Below are positions 35,702 to 45,151 of a stretch of DNA of 64,000 nt, piece after piece. A model generated the notes under the pieces. It was not told where the DNA came from and searched no databases. It saw nothing but the letters and a program-made list of their open reading frames with translations. The first letter of the stretch is position 1. Every line of letters begins with the position of its first letter. Source of the stretch: CAZTZL01 sp964617625. GTDB taxonomy: Bacteria > Zhuqueibacterota > QNDG01 > DSAB01. The DNA is taken from assembly GCA_964617625.1 (NCBI GenBank), contig CAZTZL010000001.1, forward strand, positions 49,149 to 113,148, written 5' to 3'. The position numbers were made by a program, and so were the translations under genes.

Positions 35702-38700
35702 GTGAAAAAGATCACTCAAATCCTTGTTTGGATGCAAATCATGGCTGGCTTTGTATATGCACAACAGACAAAAAATGAAATCGAATTTGACTATGGAATG
35801 CGTCTGTACCGCGAGGGCTTGTACGATCTGGCATATATCCAGTTTCAGCATTATGTGGATAATTACCCTCTCAGTCCCCATTCTGCCGAGGCGCAGTTTT
35901 TATCCGCAGAAAGTGCCTTTTTAATTAACAACTATCAGAATGCACTCAAATCTTATACATTTTATATTATACAAAATTCGGCTTCAGATAAAGCGGATCT
36001 TGCTCAATTCAGAATCGGAGAGTGCTTTGAGAAAATAGGCAAAATCGATGAAGCATTGAATGCATATTTGCGTGTAGATCAATTCTATCCAGCGAGTGTA
36101 CGGTCTTCACAGGGTTTATACAAAGGTGCCAGGCTTTCATTTACCCAAAATCATTTTAAAAGAGCAGAGTCAATATTAAAACAATTATTGAATAAATCTC
36201 CGAGCGGGGAAACACTTTCAGGGAGTTTGTTTCTTCTTGCGGATGTCTATAAAAAGCAGGAAGCATTCGACAATGCGATTCAACAATTACAGCGGTTGGC
36301 CAATAAACCCGTTCTTGCGGAAGATACAGGGAAAGCAAATTTTGAATTAGGCCAAATCTACAAAACGTTGGGATACTGGACCGAAAGTGAAAATGCATTT
36401 AAGAAAATATTAACACTGAAACCAAAAAATGAAATGCTAAGCCGAACCAATTTGCAGCTTGGACTTTTGGCAGAATTGCAGTCTCGGAATGAGCTTGCGG
36501 AATCCTATTTTGACAATGTTGGTGAAAAAGGAAACGATGATTCACTGCGTGCCGAATCTTTTTTCCGCCTTGGTAAATTAAGATATGAAAATAATGACTA
36601 TCAAAAATCTCTGTCTTCATTTGAAAAGGCGGAAAAGCTATGTTCGAATTCAGATCGAAAGCAGTGGGCTAAAATTTGGATGGGAAAGTGTCAGCAATCG
36701 TTAAATAAAAATGATCTGGCTTTGCGGATCTATCAAAGTGTGATTGATCAAACTGATTTTTTAAATATAAAAAACCAGGATTTGATTAAAACTTGCCTGT
36801 TATTGACGGCCAATCTTCAAAATGAAATGGGAAATTATCAAATTTCGATTTCATTATATCAGGATTATCTTCAGACTTTTTCTACTGATTTATTAGATGA
36901 CAGGATTTTATTAAAGATAGGTTCAATCTATCAAGATAAACTCAAATTAATCCATGAAGCAATTCGATGTTTCGACCATTTTCTGCAATTGTTTCCCGCT
37001 AGCCAATTTACCCCGGAAGTTCAGGTTCGTTATGCAGAATGTCTTCTCAAATCGGAACGGATTATTGAAGCTGTCGAAGTTTTCAATCAGATTCAAAATA
37101 AATATCCGGGAAACGAATGGGCGGAACTTGCCGGTTTAAAATTGGACGAAATCGAAAGAGATTATTCTTATCACCCCATAAAGAGTTTATCCGAATTAAC
37201 AAACTTGATTGAAAAATCCAGTGCAGGAAAACAGGAAGAAAATCAGTTGTTTCTTTTAGGGAAAATCTATTTCGATCAGTTAAAACAATACCCGGAGGCG
37301 ATTTCCCGTTTTCGGGAATATAGAAATATCTCGAATGATTCGGAGAAGAAAAACGATGCTTTGATGTATATGGGGAAGGGGTATGACTATCTTTTTCAAA
37401 AGGAGAAGAACCAAACATTTTTGGATAGTGCAATAACCGTTTATTCAGCGATTCTTGCGGATACGATGCAATCCGAAAGATCGATTGAAGCGGGTATCCG
37501 ATTGGCAAACCTTGTTTCAGAAAAAGATCAAAAAAAGGCCGTTTCCATTCTTTCCGAGATTCTGAAAAGAGATTCAAAAAAAAATGATGAGATCCTATTC
37601 AAGTTGGGTTCATTGTCGCAGAAACAGGATTCGCTTAAAGCAGCCTATCGTTATTTTAGCAGACTTACAGACGAATATCCTGGTAGTTCTTTCGATGAAA
37701 ATGCGCTCGGACAATGCGGACAAATCCTTTTTAAACTGGGCGATTTCACTCGTGCAGATTCAATCTTTAGGAAATATCAGACCCGATTCACTGAAGGGAG
37801 TTTCATTCCGGAAAATTCCGTTTTACAATCCATGATCGCCGAACGGGAAAACCGGATCGGAGAGGCTGTTGTCATTTTGGAGATAGTGACGAATCGATAT
37901 GATTATAATCCCTGGAACCGCAGAGCTTGGACAGCATTAGGGCGGCTTTATTTGGATCAGAAAAATTATAAAGGTGCCGAGAAAATATATTCAAACGCTT
38001 TACAAGCGGATAGTTTGATGACGTTTGCACATGAAGTGAAATTGGAAACGGATTCGATCTTTAACCGGAAGGAATATTTGTTCGGTCTTGCAAAAGCATA
38101 TGCTGGAATGAATGAACTGAAAAATGCTAAAAGCACATTTTTTGAATTACTCAAAACAGATCCTTCGGATGGCAATCGAGGCAAGGTATTTATTAATTTG
38201 GCCCGTATGTCTGAAATGGAAAAAGATAATATCCGTGCAGCCGATTATCTCAAACGTGCTGTTCAAATTTTACCGACTGACAGTTCCTATCAGGCACTTG
38301 GCATGTATCAATTCAGACTGGAAAATTATTCTGATGCGATTACATCATTTACACGTGCATCTGAATTAAGTACATCCAAAGAGCATCAGGCCTTTTTGTC
38401 CTCTCAAATCATTATTTCTATGCTGCGGCAGGATCAGATTCCTCAGGCTCAGGTTCGAATGAATGTTTATGAAAAAACATATAAGACCGATATCAACATT
38501 AAGGATTCAATGGCGGAATTCGCCATGGAAGAGGGCAAAGCCTATTTTCGAGAAAAAGAATTCGATTCGGCTTTGGAATCTTTTGAAAGAGTGATCTCAA
38601 AATATAAAAAGTCAACATTCGCTCCAGAAGCGGAATTTGAGATCGGACGAACCTATCTGATTACAAACAAAATTGAAAAAGCATTGAATATATTGACAGG

Positions 38701-39355
38701 AATCGTCGAAAAGTATCCATCCAATCCAATTCTGGCGAAAGTGTATGTGAATTTAGGGGATCATTATTTCCGGTCCCAGCAGTTTGATAATGCAATGAGT
38801 GCGTTCAAGAAGGTGATTGACAATTACGATGATGAAGAGAATGTACAAATCGCCATGCGGTATCTCATCCGAACTTATGATTCCGTCCGGATGTGGGATG
38901 CGGCTCTTGCACTGACCAGAAGATACATTAACCGTTTTCCCCAAGCGGATGATGTTTTACAAAAATGGGTGCAGATCGGACTTTTTTACATGCGATTGAG
39001 TTCATATCCGCAGGCGATTCAATGTTTCAGGGATGCCCAGATGGATGCCGATGCCGAAACAGATACAGAAATACAATATTGGATCGCAAAATGTTATAAC
39101 GACATGGGAGATTTTGAACAAGCAATATTCGAATTTCTCAAGGTAAAATATATTTCAAAACCAACCAAGTTGCCCTGGGCATCCACAGCACTTTACGAAG
39201 CTGGAATGGCATATTTAAAACTTGATAAAACCGAAGAAGCGGTCAAGCTATTTGAAAAGGTAATGCAGAGTGAGGGTGCGACGAGCGATATGGGTCGTAT
39301 TGCGAAAAAACGTATCGAAGAAATCAAGACAGGGAATACGGAGACAGCCGAGTGA
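35702..39355 (+). CDS. Very large exported TPR protein
   Basis: A 1,217-residue protein starting at GTG 35702, with an N-terminal signal peptide (KKITQILVWMQIMAGFVYAQ) and almost wholly made of tetratricopeptide repeats. Typical units are FRIGECFEKIGKIDEALNAYL, AEFEIGRTYLITNKIEKALN and QYWIAKCYNDMGDFEQAIFEF. TPR arrays are protein-binding scaffolds. Its size and location invite comparison with PorW/SprE, the large TPR component of type IX secretion, or with periplasmic YbgF/BamD-like scaffolds. There is no lipobox, unlike PorW, so this is only a possibility. Its stop overlaps the nadC start by one base (TGATG), so the two are co-translated although functionally unrelated. Confidence 0.8.
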   Translation: MKKITQILVWMQIMAGFVYAQQTKNEIEFDYGMRLYREGLYDLAYIQFQHYVDNYPLSPHSAEAQFLSAESAFLINNYQNALKSYTFYIIQNSASDKADLAQFRIGECFEKIGKIDEALNAYLRVDQFYPASVRSSQGLYKGARLSFTQNHFKRAESILKQLLNKSPSGETLSGSLFLLADVYKKQEAFDNAIQQLQRLANKPVLAEDTGKANFELGQIYKTLGYWTESENAFKKILTLKPKNEMLSRTNLQLGLLAELQSRNELAESYFDNVGEKGNDDSLRAESFFRLGKLRYENNDYQKSLSSFEKAEKLCSNSDRKQWAKIWMGKCQQSLNKNDLALRIYQSVIDQTDFLNIKNQDLIKTCLLLTANLQNEMGNYQISISLYQDYLQTFSTDLLDDRILLKIGSIYQDKLKLIHEAIRCFDHFLQLFPASQFTPEVQVRYAECLLKSERIIEAVEVFNQIQNKYPGNEWAELAGLKLDEIERDYSYHPIKSLSELTNLIEKSSAGKQEENQLFLLGKIYFDQLKQYPEAISRFREYRNISNDSEKKNDALMYMGKGYDYLFQKEKNQTFLDSAITVYSAILADTMQSERSIEAGIRLANLVSEKDQKKAVSILSEILKRDSKKNDEILFKLGSLSQKQDSLKAAYRYFSRLTDEYPGSSFDENALGQCGQILFKLGDFTRADSIFRKYQTRFTEGSFIPENSVLQSMIAERENRIGEAVVILEIVTNRYDYNPWNRRAWTALGRLYLDQKNYKGAEKIYSNALQADSLMTFAHEVKLETDSIFNRKEYLFGLAKAYAGMNELKNAKSTFFELLKTDPSDGNRGKVFINLARMSEMEKDNIRAADYLKRAVQILPTDSSYQALGMYQFRLENYSDAITSFTRASELSTSKEHQAFLSSQIIISMLRQDQIPQAQVRMNVYEKTYKTDINIKDSMAEFAMEEGKAYFREKEFDSALESFERVISKYKKSTFAPEAEFEIGRTYLITNKIEKALNILTGIVEKYPSNPILAKVYVNLGDHYFRSQQFDNAMSAFKKVIDNYDDEENVQIAMRYLIRTYDSVRMWDAALALTRRYINRFPQADDVLQKWVQIGLFYMRLSSYPQAIQCFRDAQMDADAETDTEIQYWIAKCYNDMGDFEQAIFEFLKVKYISKPTKLPWASTALYEAGMAYLKLDKTEEAVKLFEKVMQSEGATSDMGRIAKKRIEEIKTGNTETAE

Positions 39356-40251
39356 TGTTAGATGAAATATCCTGGAAAGAGGTTGATTTCCTTATAGAAA
39401 GCGCCTTGGCAGAGGATTTCGGCAAAGCGGGGGATCTCACGACACAGGCTTCTATTCCCGTAAATCAGACCGGACAAGGCGATCTGATTGCCAAAGAGCA
39501 GGGCCGAATTGCTGGTTTGTCCGTGTTTCAGAGAGTCTTTTATAAAGTCGATCCCGAAATAAAGTTAACTTTTTCATTGCAGGATGGTGCGGAAGTTAAA
39601 AAAGGTGCTGTTATTGGAACTGTAAACGGAAACATTGCAAGTATTCTGAAAGCGGAAAGAACGGCGCTTAATTTTATACAGCATCTTTCCGGAATTGCCA
39701 CTTATACAAATCAATGTGTACAGGCCGTAAAGGGAACGAAAGCAAAGATAACGGATACAAGAAAGACGACACCGCTTTTTAGGCTTCTTGAGAAATATGC
39801 TGTGCGGGCAGGCGGGGGAGTCAACCATCGTTTGGGATTGTTTGACATGATGCTCATTAAGGACAATCATATCGATGCGTGCGGCAGTATTTCTCAAACT
39901 ATTCATCAGTGTCTGGATTATTGTGATCGGAAAAATCTCAATGTGCAGATCGAAGTTGAAATACGGACAATTCGGGAACTTGAGGAAGCAATGCAGTTTC
40001 CTGTTCATCGAATTATGCTGGACAATATAAGCTTGTCTGTTATGCGCAAGGCTGTTAAAATCGTTAATGGGAAGATTCCGCTTGAAGCCTCGGGTAAAAT
40101 ATCCCTTGGAAATATTAGAGATGTTGCTGAAACTGGCGTTGATTATATTTCTATAGGCGCACTTACACATTCGGTACGGGCACTGGATCTTTCTTTAAAG
40201 CTTGTTGCGGGTAAAAAACAAATTGATAAAATTAAAAACGACAATCAGTAA
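39355..40251 (+). CDS. nadC: Nicotinate-nucleotide pyrophosphorylase (quinolinate phosphoribosyltransferase)
   Basis: The enzyme forms nicotinate mononucleotide from quinolinate and PRPP in de novo NAD synthesis. The 298-residue protein contains the typical blocks LTTQASIP, AERTALNFIQHLSGIAT, TDTRKTTPLFRLLEKYAV, GGGVNHRLGLFDMMLIKDNH, IMLDNIS and LEASGKISLGNIRD. ATG 39355 overlaps the stop of the TPR gene; an in-frame GTG three bases earlier is less likely. nadA and nadB are not in the window. A terminator follows at once. Confidence 0.96.
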   Translation: MLDEISWKEVDFLIESALAEDFGKAGDLTTQASIPVNQTGQGDLIAKEQGRIAGLSVFQRVFYKVDPEIKLTFSLQDGAEVKKGAVIGTVNGNIASILKAERTALNFIQHLSGIATYTNQCVQAVKGTKAKITDTRKTTPLFRLLEKYAVRAGGGVNHRLGLFDMMLIKDNHIDACGSISQTIHQCLDYCDRKNLNVQIEVEIRTIRELEEAMQFPVHRIMLDNISLSVMRKAVKIVNGKIPLEASGKISLGNIRDVAETGVDYISIGALTHSVRALDLSLKLVAGKKQIDKIKNDNQ

Positions 40252-40263
40252 TTGTCGTTTTTT
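40234..40263 (+). terminator. Rho-independent terminator overlapping the nadC stop codon
   Basis: AAAAACGACAAT (40234-40245) pairs with ATTGTCGTTTTT (40251-40262) around the five-base loop CAGTA. The nadC stop (TAA, 40249-40251) lies in the loop and the start of the 3' arm, so a ribosome ending on nadC covers the hairpin. Confidence 0.85.
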
Positions 40264-40309
40264 AAATTTTAATCCTCTTTGCAAAAAGATAATATCATGA
40301 AAAAAAAGC

Positions 40310-40338
40310 TTGCAACATACCCTGTTAATTTATATATT
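40310..40338 (+). promoter_or_regulatory. Candidate sigma-70-type promoter of the oxoacid oxidoreductase operon
   Basis: TTGCAA (40310-40315) and TATATT (40333-40338) are separated by 17 bases and lie between the nadC terminator and the first gene of the operon (ATG 40401). The -10 is one mismatch from consensus and the -35 two. Confidence 0.4.
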
Positions 40339-40400
40339 TTAATAGCATTAAGTAATTGATTTTTTTATTCTTCAGTAATTATTTCATAAGAGGATATTCA

Positions 40401-40961
40401 ATGGTTGAAATACGTTTTCATGGCAGAGGTGGACAGGGTGCTGTGAAAGGTTCGGATATTCTTGCTATTGCTGCATTTAAAGAGGGAAAAGAAGTACAAT
40501 CTTTTCCCTTTTTTGGTGTCGAAAGGCGGGGAGCGCCGGTTACGGCATATACAAGAATTAGTAACGAAGAAATACGGATACACAGCTATATTTATGAACC
40601 TGATATTCTGGTCGTTTTGGATTCCACTCTTATTGGTGCGGTTCCAATTACAGAAGGATTAAAACAAAACGGGATTGTTATTATCAATACCGAAAAAAAA
40701 CCTGAAGATTTTTCATTTCCTGATGTCAGCGAACCCCACATTTTTACGGTGGATTGTTCGGCAATTGCTGTAAAATATAAACTTGGATCAAAAGCCGCTC
40801 CAATTGTAAATACGACAATATTGGGGGCTGTGGCCAAAGTCACAGGTCTAGTAAAACTACAATCGATTATAGAGGCCATTCGGGAAAAGATCCCTTTTAA
40901 AAAAGAGGAAAATGTTCTGGCTGCGAAAGAATCTTATGAAAAGTTGAATCTGCAGGAGTGA
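40401..40961 (+). CDS. 2-oxoacid:ferredoxin oxidoreductase, gamma subunit
   Basis: The 186-residue subunit (ATG 40401, AAGAGGA seven bases upstream) has the gamma-family start EIRFHGRGGQGAVKGSDILA and the segment SFPFFGVERRGAPVTAYTRI. Gamma is one of four separate subunits of the archaeal/Thermotoga-type enzymes that oxidise pyruvate or a branched-chain oxoacid to acyl-CoA, CO2 and reduced ferredoxin. The gene order gamma-delta-alpha-beta is the classical one. The sequence alone does not separate pyruvate from 2-oxoisovalerate enzymes; the butyrate kinase genes downstream favour a branched-chain oxoacid, which is inference. Confidence 0.92.
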   Translation: MVEIRFHGRGGQGAVKGSDILAIAAFKEGKEVQSFPFFGVERRGAPVTAYTRISNEEIRIHSYIYEPDILVVLDSTLIGAVPITEGLKQNGIVIINTEKKPEDFSFPDVSEPHIFTVDCSAIAVKYKLGSKAAPIVNTTILGAVAKVTGLVKLQSIIEAIREKIPFKKEENVLAAKESYEKLNLQE

Positions 40962-40964
40962 TTC

Positions 40965-41261
40965 GTGAAAAAAAATAAAAAACCCAAAAAGGTAATTATC
41001 GAAAAAGCATCCGAAATGCCTCCAATGCCGGCATCTCTCGGAAGTATGCGAGTCAATAAAACGGCTTCATGGCGGTCAATCAAGCCGATTATCAACATCG
41101 AAAAGTGTACAAGCTGTATGATATGCTGGAAATATTGTCCTGAACCGGCAATTTTGCCTACGAATCCTCCGGAGATTGATTACGATTTCTGCAAAGGCTG
41201 CGGCATCTGTATTGTAGAATGTCCGTTTGATGCGATTGGTTCGGAAAAAGAAGGGAAGTGA
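40965..41261 (+). CDS. 2-oxoacid:ferredoxin oxidoreductase, delta (2x[4Fe-4S]) subunit
   Basis: A 98-residue ferredoxin-like subunit from GTG 40965 (GGAG six bases upstream). Two cluster motifs are complete: C48, C51, C54, C58 (CTSCMICWKYCPEP) and C76, C79, C82, C86 (CKGCGICIVECP). A basic leader (KKNKKPKKVIIEKASEMP) precedes the conserved GSMRVNKTASWRSIKPII. It passes electrons from the thiamine-diphosphate site on the alpha/beta subunits to soluble ferredoxin. It begins three bases after the gamma stop. Confidence 0.95.
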   Translation: MKKNKKPKKVIIEKASEMPPMPASLGSMRVNKTASWRSIKPIINIEKCTSCMICWKYCPEPAILPTNPPEIDYDFCKGCGICIVECPFDAIGSEKEGK

Positions 41262-41273
41262 GAGGAGAAAATA

Positions 41274-42422
41274 ATGAAGAGAGTGCTTACTGGAAATTTT
41301 GCAGCCGCATACGGTGCCTCGGCAGCGCGTGTCCATGTCATTGCTGCCTATCCAATCACACCTCAGACCACAATTGTTGAAATTTTATCTGAAATCGTCG
41401 CCAACGGTGAATTAAAAGCGGATTTCGTAAAGGTAGAATCTGAACATTCCGCAATTTCTGCCTGTATTGGCGCACAGGCGGCAGGCGCCCGAACATTTAC
41501 AGCGACATCCGCGCAAGGCTTGGCATTGATGCATGAAATGCTTCATTGGGCCGCACGAGGAAGACTACCCATTGTTATGACCAATGTAAATCGTGCCATG
41601 GCGCCGGGATGGTCCATTTGGGCGGACGTAACTGATTCTGTTGCTCAACGGGATACCGGCTGGATGCAGGTTTATTGTGAGAATAATCAGGAGGTTTTTG
41701 ACACCATATTGATGTCCTATAAAGTGAGCGAGAATAAGGATGTTTTGCTTCCAACTTTAATTAACCTGGATGCGTTTTTTCTATCACATACCTCTCAAGT
41801 TGTCGATATGTATAATCAAGAAACAATCGATCAATTTTTGCCCGAATATCATCCTGAAATTAAATTGGATGTCGAAAATCCCCGATCGTTTGGTGCGTTG
41901 ACTTCTCCTGAATACTATTATGAATTTTCGTATAAAATGCATCAGTCTCAAGAAAAAGCAAAGAGTGTGATCAAGCAGGTCGGAAATGAGTTTAAACAAC
42001 TATTTGGAAAAAAGTACGATTTAATTGAGACCTATAAATGCGATGATGCGGATCTGATTATGGTCGATTATGGTACAATCGCGGGAACCGCCAAGGAGTC
42101 TGTAGATAGAATGCGGCAAAAAGGACTCAAGGTCGGCAATTTAAAGATAAGGTACTTGCGTCCCTTTCCGAAAGAAAATATTCGAAAGGTACTTTCAAAT
42201 ACAAAGGCGGTTGGTGTCATTGACAGGGCGATTTCGTTTGGCCAGGAAGGTCCGTTTTTTACTGAATTAAAATCCGCAATGTACGGTTTGGATATTCCAT
42301 TGTTTGGTTTCATTGCGGGGTTAGGCGGGAGAGATGTTTCGATAATGAATATTGAATCTATGGTAGCATATATGCAGAATAACGATCCGAAGGATTTAAT
42401 CTGGATTGGAGTGAAGAAATGA
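41274..42422 (+). CDS. 2-oxoacid:ferredoxin oxidoreductase, alpha subunit
   Basis: The 382-residue alpha subunit holds the pyrimidine-binding part of the thiamine-diphosphate site. Conserved blocks are AAYPITPQTTIVE, VESEHSAISACIGAQAAGAR, TATSAQGLALMHEMLHWAA and the C-terminal FGQEGPFFTELKSA. The blocks VNRAMAPGWSIWADVTDS and DTGWMQVYCENNQE are shared by pyruvate and branched-chain enzymes, so substrate cannot be assigned. AGGAG precedes the ATG. The stop overlaps the beta start (ATGA), as expected for a stoichiometric complex. Confidence 0.95.
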   Translation: MKRVLTGNFAAAYGASAARVHVIAAYPITPQTTIVEILSEIVANGELKADFVKVESEHSAISACIGAQAAGARTFTATSAQGLALMHEMLHWAARGRLPIVMTNVNRAMAPGWSIWADVTDSVAQRDTGWMQVYCENNQEVFDTILMSYKVSENKDVLLPTLINLDAFFLSHTSQVVDMYNQETIDQFLPEYHPEIKLDVENPRSFGALTSPEYYYEFSYKMHQSQEKAKSVIKQVGNEFKQLFGKKYDLIETYKCDDADLIMVDYGTIAGTAKESVDRMRQKGLKVGNLKIRYLRPFPKENIRKVLSNTKAVGVIDRAISFGQEGPFFTELKSAMYGLDIPLFGFIAGLGGRDVSIMNIESMVAYMQNNDPKDLIWIGVKK

Positions 42423-43348
42423 ACGGGTCAGACACATTAAAGAAACAAAAAAAGATCAAACTGACTTTGCCAGAAGAAGAAATCATGTCACCCGGGCATC
42501 TGGCATGTCAGGGATGCGGTGCCGCTTTGGCCATGCGCTATGCCTTGAAAGCCCTTGGAAGGAAGACAATTACATCCATCCCTGCATGCTGCTGGGCCGT
42601 AATAGATGGTCCTTTTCCATATTCGGCAGCCGGTGTTCCAATATATCACTGCGCATTTGAGACAGCGGCATCAACATCTTCCGGAGTCAGCCACGCACTG
42701 CAGCAGTTGGGTAAAACTGATATTACGGCTCTTGCATGGGCAGGTGACGGAGGTACGTTTGATATTGGGTTGCAGTCTCTTTCCGGTGCGGCAGAAAGAG
42801 GGGATCATCTTATTTATATTGTTTATGATAATGAAGCCTATATGAATACAGGAATCCAGCGATCATCAGCAACACCTCATGGTGCCTGGACAACGACGAC
42901 GCCTGTAAAACACTATAAAAAAGGTCCGAAAAAGAATATTATGGAAATCATGGTAGCACATCAAATTCCTTATTGTGCAACTGCCAATATTGCATTTCCT
43001 GAAGATTTGATTAAAAAGCTGAGAAAAGCAAAAGAAATTCAGGGGACAAAATTTATTCATTTGTATGCACCCTGTCCGACAGGCTGGAAACATTCACCGG
43101 ACATTACGGTCAAAATAGCCAGGTTGGCTACGCAGTCCAATGTGTTTCCTATTTACGAAGTCGAAAATGGAATTTATAGTATCAATAAAAAAATAGCAAA
43201 ACCTCAACCAGTTTCGGAATATCTTAAATTGCAGGGGCGGTTTCGACATTTGGATAAAACGGAAGTTGATTTTATACAAAAAGAAGTAGATCGAAACTGG
43301 ACCCGTCTTTTGAAGATGGAACAGGCGTTTGGAAAAGATTCAGAATAA
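42419..43348 (+). CDS. 2-oxoacid:ferredoxin oxidoreductase, beta (TPP/Fe-S) subunit
   Basis: The 309-residue beta subunit binds the thiamine diphosphate and one [4Fe-4S] cluster. The cluster cysteines begin with C30 and C33 (ACQGCGAALAMRYAL). The TPP/magnesium motif is WAGDGGTFDIGLQSLSGAAERGD, continuing to YDNEAYMNTGIQRSSATPHGA. GGAG lies seven bases before ATG 42419. It completes the four-subunit enzyme; the next gene, iorA, starts three bases after its stop, so the two oxidoreductases are probably in one transcript. Confidence 0.95.
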   Translation: MNGSDTLKKQKKIKLTLPEEEIMSPGHLACQGCGAALAMRYALKALGRKTITSIPACCWAVIDGPFPYSAAGVPIYHCAFETAASTSSGVSHALQQLGKTDITALAWAGDGGTFDIGLQSLSGAAERGDHLIYIVYDNEAYMNTGIQRSSATPHGAWTTTTPVKHYKKGPKKNIMEIMVAHQIPYCATANIAFPEDLIKKLRKAKEIQGTKFIHLYAPCPTGWKHSPDITVKIARLATQSNVFPIYEVENGIYSINKKIAKPQPVSEYLKLQGRFRHLDKTEVDFIQKEVDRNWTRLLKMEQAFGKDSE

Positions 43349-43350
43349 AT

Positions 43351-45138
43351 ATGTCTGATAAGAAAAATAATACTATTTTATTATCCGGCAACGAAGCAGT
43401 CGCACGTGGATGTTATGAGTTTGGAATCCACGTGGCCACGGCGTATCCCGGGACTCCAAGTACTGAAATACTCGAAAATATCTCTCAATATCCTGAAATT
43501 TACAGTGAATGGTCACCGAACGAGAAAGTGGCTTTTGAAGTGGCCATGGGCGCAACATTTCAAGGCGCAAGGTCACTGGTGGCTATGAAGCATGTCGGAC
43601 TCAATGTGGCAGCCGATCCATTTATGTCCATGAGCCTTATTGGCGCTCCGGGTGGTCTCATTGTAGTCAGCGCAGATGATCCTGGCATGCATTCCTCTCA
43701 AAACGAACAGGACAACCGCTATTATGCCAAATTCGCAGGTTATCCATGTATAGAGCCCTCGGACAGTCAGGAAGTCAAGGATTTGATTGGTGTCTCTCTC
43801 AATATCAGTACACAGTTCGATGTACCTGTCCTGTTTCGCATGACGACACGGATTTGTCATTCGAAAACGATTGTTCATATCAGTAAGCGGCAGGAATATG
43901 CAATAAAAGGATTCGAAAAGAACCCAAAAAAATTCGTTGTTCTGCCTGCACATGCGCGCGTACGCCATGTATGGGCCGCTGAACGATTGCAAAAATTGCA
44001 GGAATTCTCAGAAAAAACGGATATCAATCGGATTGAAATTGAAAATTCGGATATTGGGATTATCACAAACGGCATTGCCTATCAGTACGTGAAAGAAATT
44101 TTACCAAACGCTTCTGCATTCAAGCTTGGAATGAGCTATCCGTTACCCATAAAAAAAATTCGGTCTTTTGCCGGTTCAGTTAAACGATTACTTGTAATTG
44201 AAGAATTGGAGCCATTCATTGAAGAACAGTTAAAGACCAATGCAATTCAGTGTGAAGGCAAAACCTATTGGACCAATCTTGGCGAATTGTCTCCCGAAAT
44301 TGTGGAAAACGGATTCATTAAAGCCGGAATCATCAAGAAAAATAGGTTCTCCACAGTAAAGGAAGAAGTCATTCCGCGTCCACCGATTTTTTGCCCCGGA
44401 TGTCCGCACAGAGGGCTTTATTACGCGCTCAGGAAGCTCAAGCCGGTCATTACCACAGATATTGGTTGTTATACCCTCGGAGTGCTTCCTCCGCTCGAAG
44501 CCGGTGATACATGCGTGGAAATGGGGGCGTCCATTGGCGTAGCAGTCGGTATGGCCAAGGCAAAGGGAAGCGGAAAGTATATCGTGGCGACGATCGGGGA
44601 TTCCACTTTCCTGCACTCGGGACTGACCGGACTTCTTAATGCTGTCAATGATAATGCAGGAATCACGATCATTATTCTTGACAACCGGATCACGGCCATG
44701 ACCGGCGGACAGCATCATCCCGGAACCGGAAAAAACCTGACAGGATCAAAAGGTTTGAAAGCCGATCTGGCGAAAATATGCCAGGCTTTGGGCGTCAAAC
44801 GCATTAAAGTGGTTGATCCCTACCGGATCGAAGAGACCAAAGCGGTCCTTAAAGAAGAGCTGAATTCCAATGAACTTTCCGTGGTGATCACCAATCGTCC
44901 GTGTGCGCTCTATCCTCCCGAAATGAGAAAAATGGTTCGACAGAAACCGTTTCGGGTTGATCCCGATCGATGTATCGGATGTCACACCTGCTTCAAGGTC
45001 AGCTGTCCGGCGATTAGCGAATCGGATCAAAAAACAAAAAAAGGATTGACCCAATCTCGGATCGATCCTGTCCTTTGCACGGGATGTTCGGTATGTGCTC
45101 AGGTTTGTCCGGTGGAAGCAATCAGACAAGTAAAATAG
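43351..45138 (+). CDS. iorA: Indolepyruvate:ferredoxin oxidoreductase, alpha subunit
   Basis: IorA decarboxylates aryl pyruvates (from Trp, Phe, Tyr) to aryl-acetyl-CoA with reduced ferredoxin. The 595 residues contain the N-terminal pyrimidine domain (LLSGNEAVARGCYEFG, AYPGTPSTEI), the TPP domain (FCPGCPHRGLYYALRK, IGDSTFLHSGLTGLLNAVND, TGGQHHPGTGKN) and a C-terminal double ferredoxin domain (from C541, CIGCHTCFKVSCP; from C576, CTGCSVCAQVCP). Its length is typical. Paired with iorB 13 bases downstream. Confidence 0.95.
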   Translation: MSDKKNNTILLSGNEAVARGCYEFGIHVATAYPGTPSTEILENISQYPEIYSEWSPNEKVAFEVAMGATFQGARSLVAMKHVGLNVAADPFMSMSLIGAPGGLIVVSADDPGMHSSQNEQDNRYYAKFAGYPCIEPSDSQEVKDLIGVSLNISTQFDVPVLFRMTTRICHSKTIVHISKRQEYAIKGFEKNPKKFVVLPAHARVRHVWAAERLQKLQEFSEKTDINRIEIENSDIGIITNGIAYQYVKEILPNASAFKLGMSYPLPIKKIRSFAGSVKRLLVIEELEPFIEEQLKTNAIQCEGKTYWTNLGELSPEIVENGFIKAGIIKKNRFSTVKEEVIPRPPIFCPGCPHRGLYYALRKLKPVITTDIGCYTLGVLPPLEAGDTCVEMGASIGVAVGMAKAKGSGKYIVATIGDSTFLHSGLTGLLNAVNDNAGITIIILDNRITAMTGGQHHPGTGKNLTGSKGLKADLAKICQALGVKRIKVVDPYRIEETKAVLKEELNSNELSVVITNRPCALYPPEMRKMVRQKPFRVDPDRCIGCHTCFKVSCPAISESDQKTKKGLTQSRIDPVLCTGCSVCAQVCPVEAIRQVK

Positions 45139-45151
45139 TCGATAAAATTTT

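Noticed and set aside
40401..43348. Firm assignment as pyruvate or as 2-oxoisovalerate oxidoreductase
   Set aside because: The subunits of both enzymes share the visible motifs; context favours branched-chain oxoacids but does not prove it.
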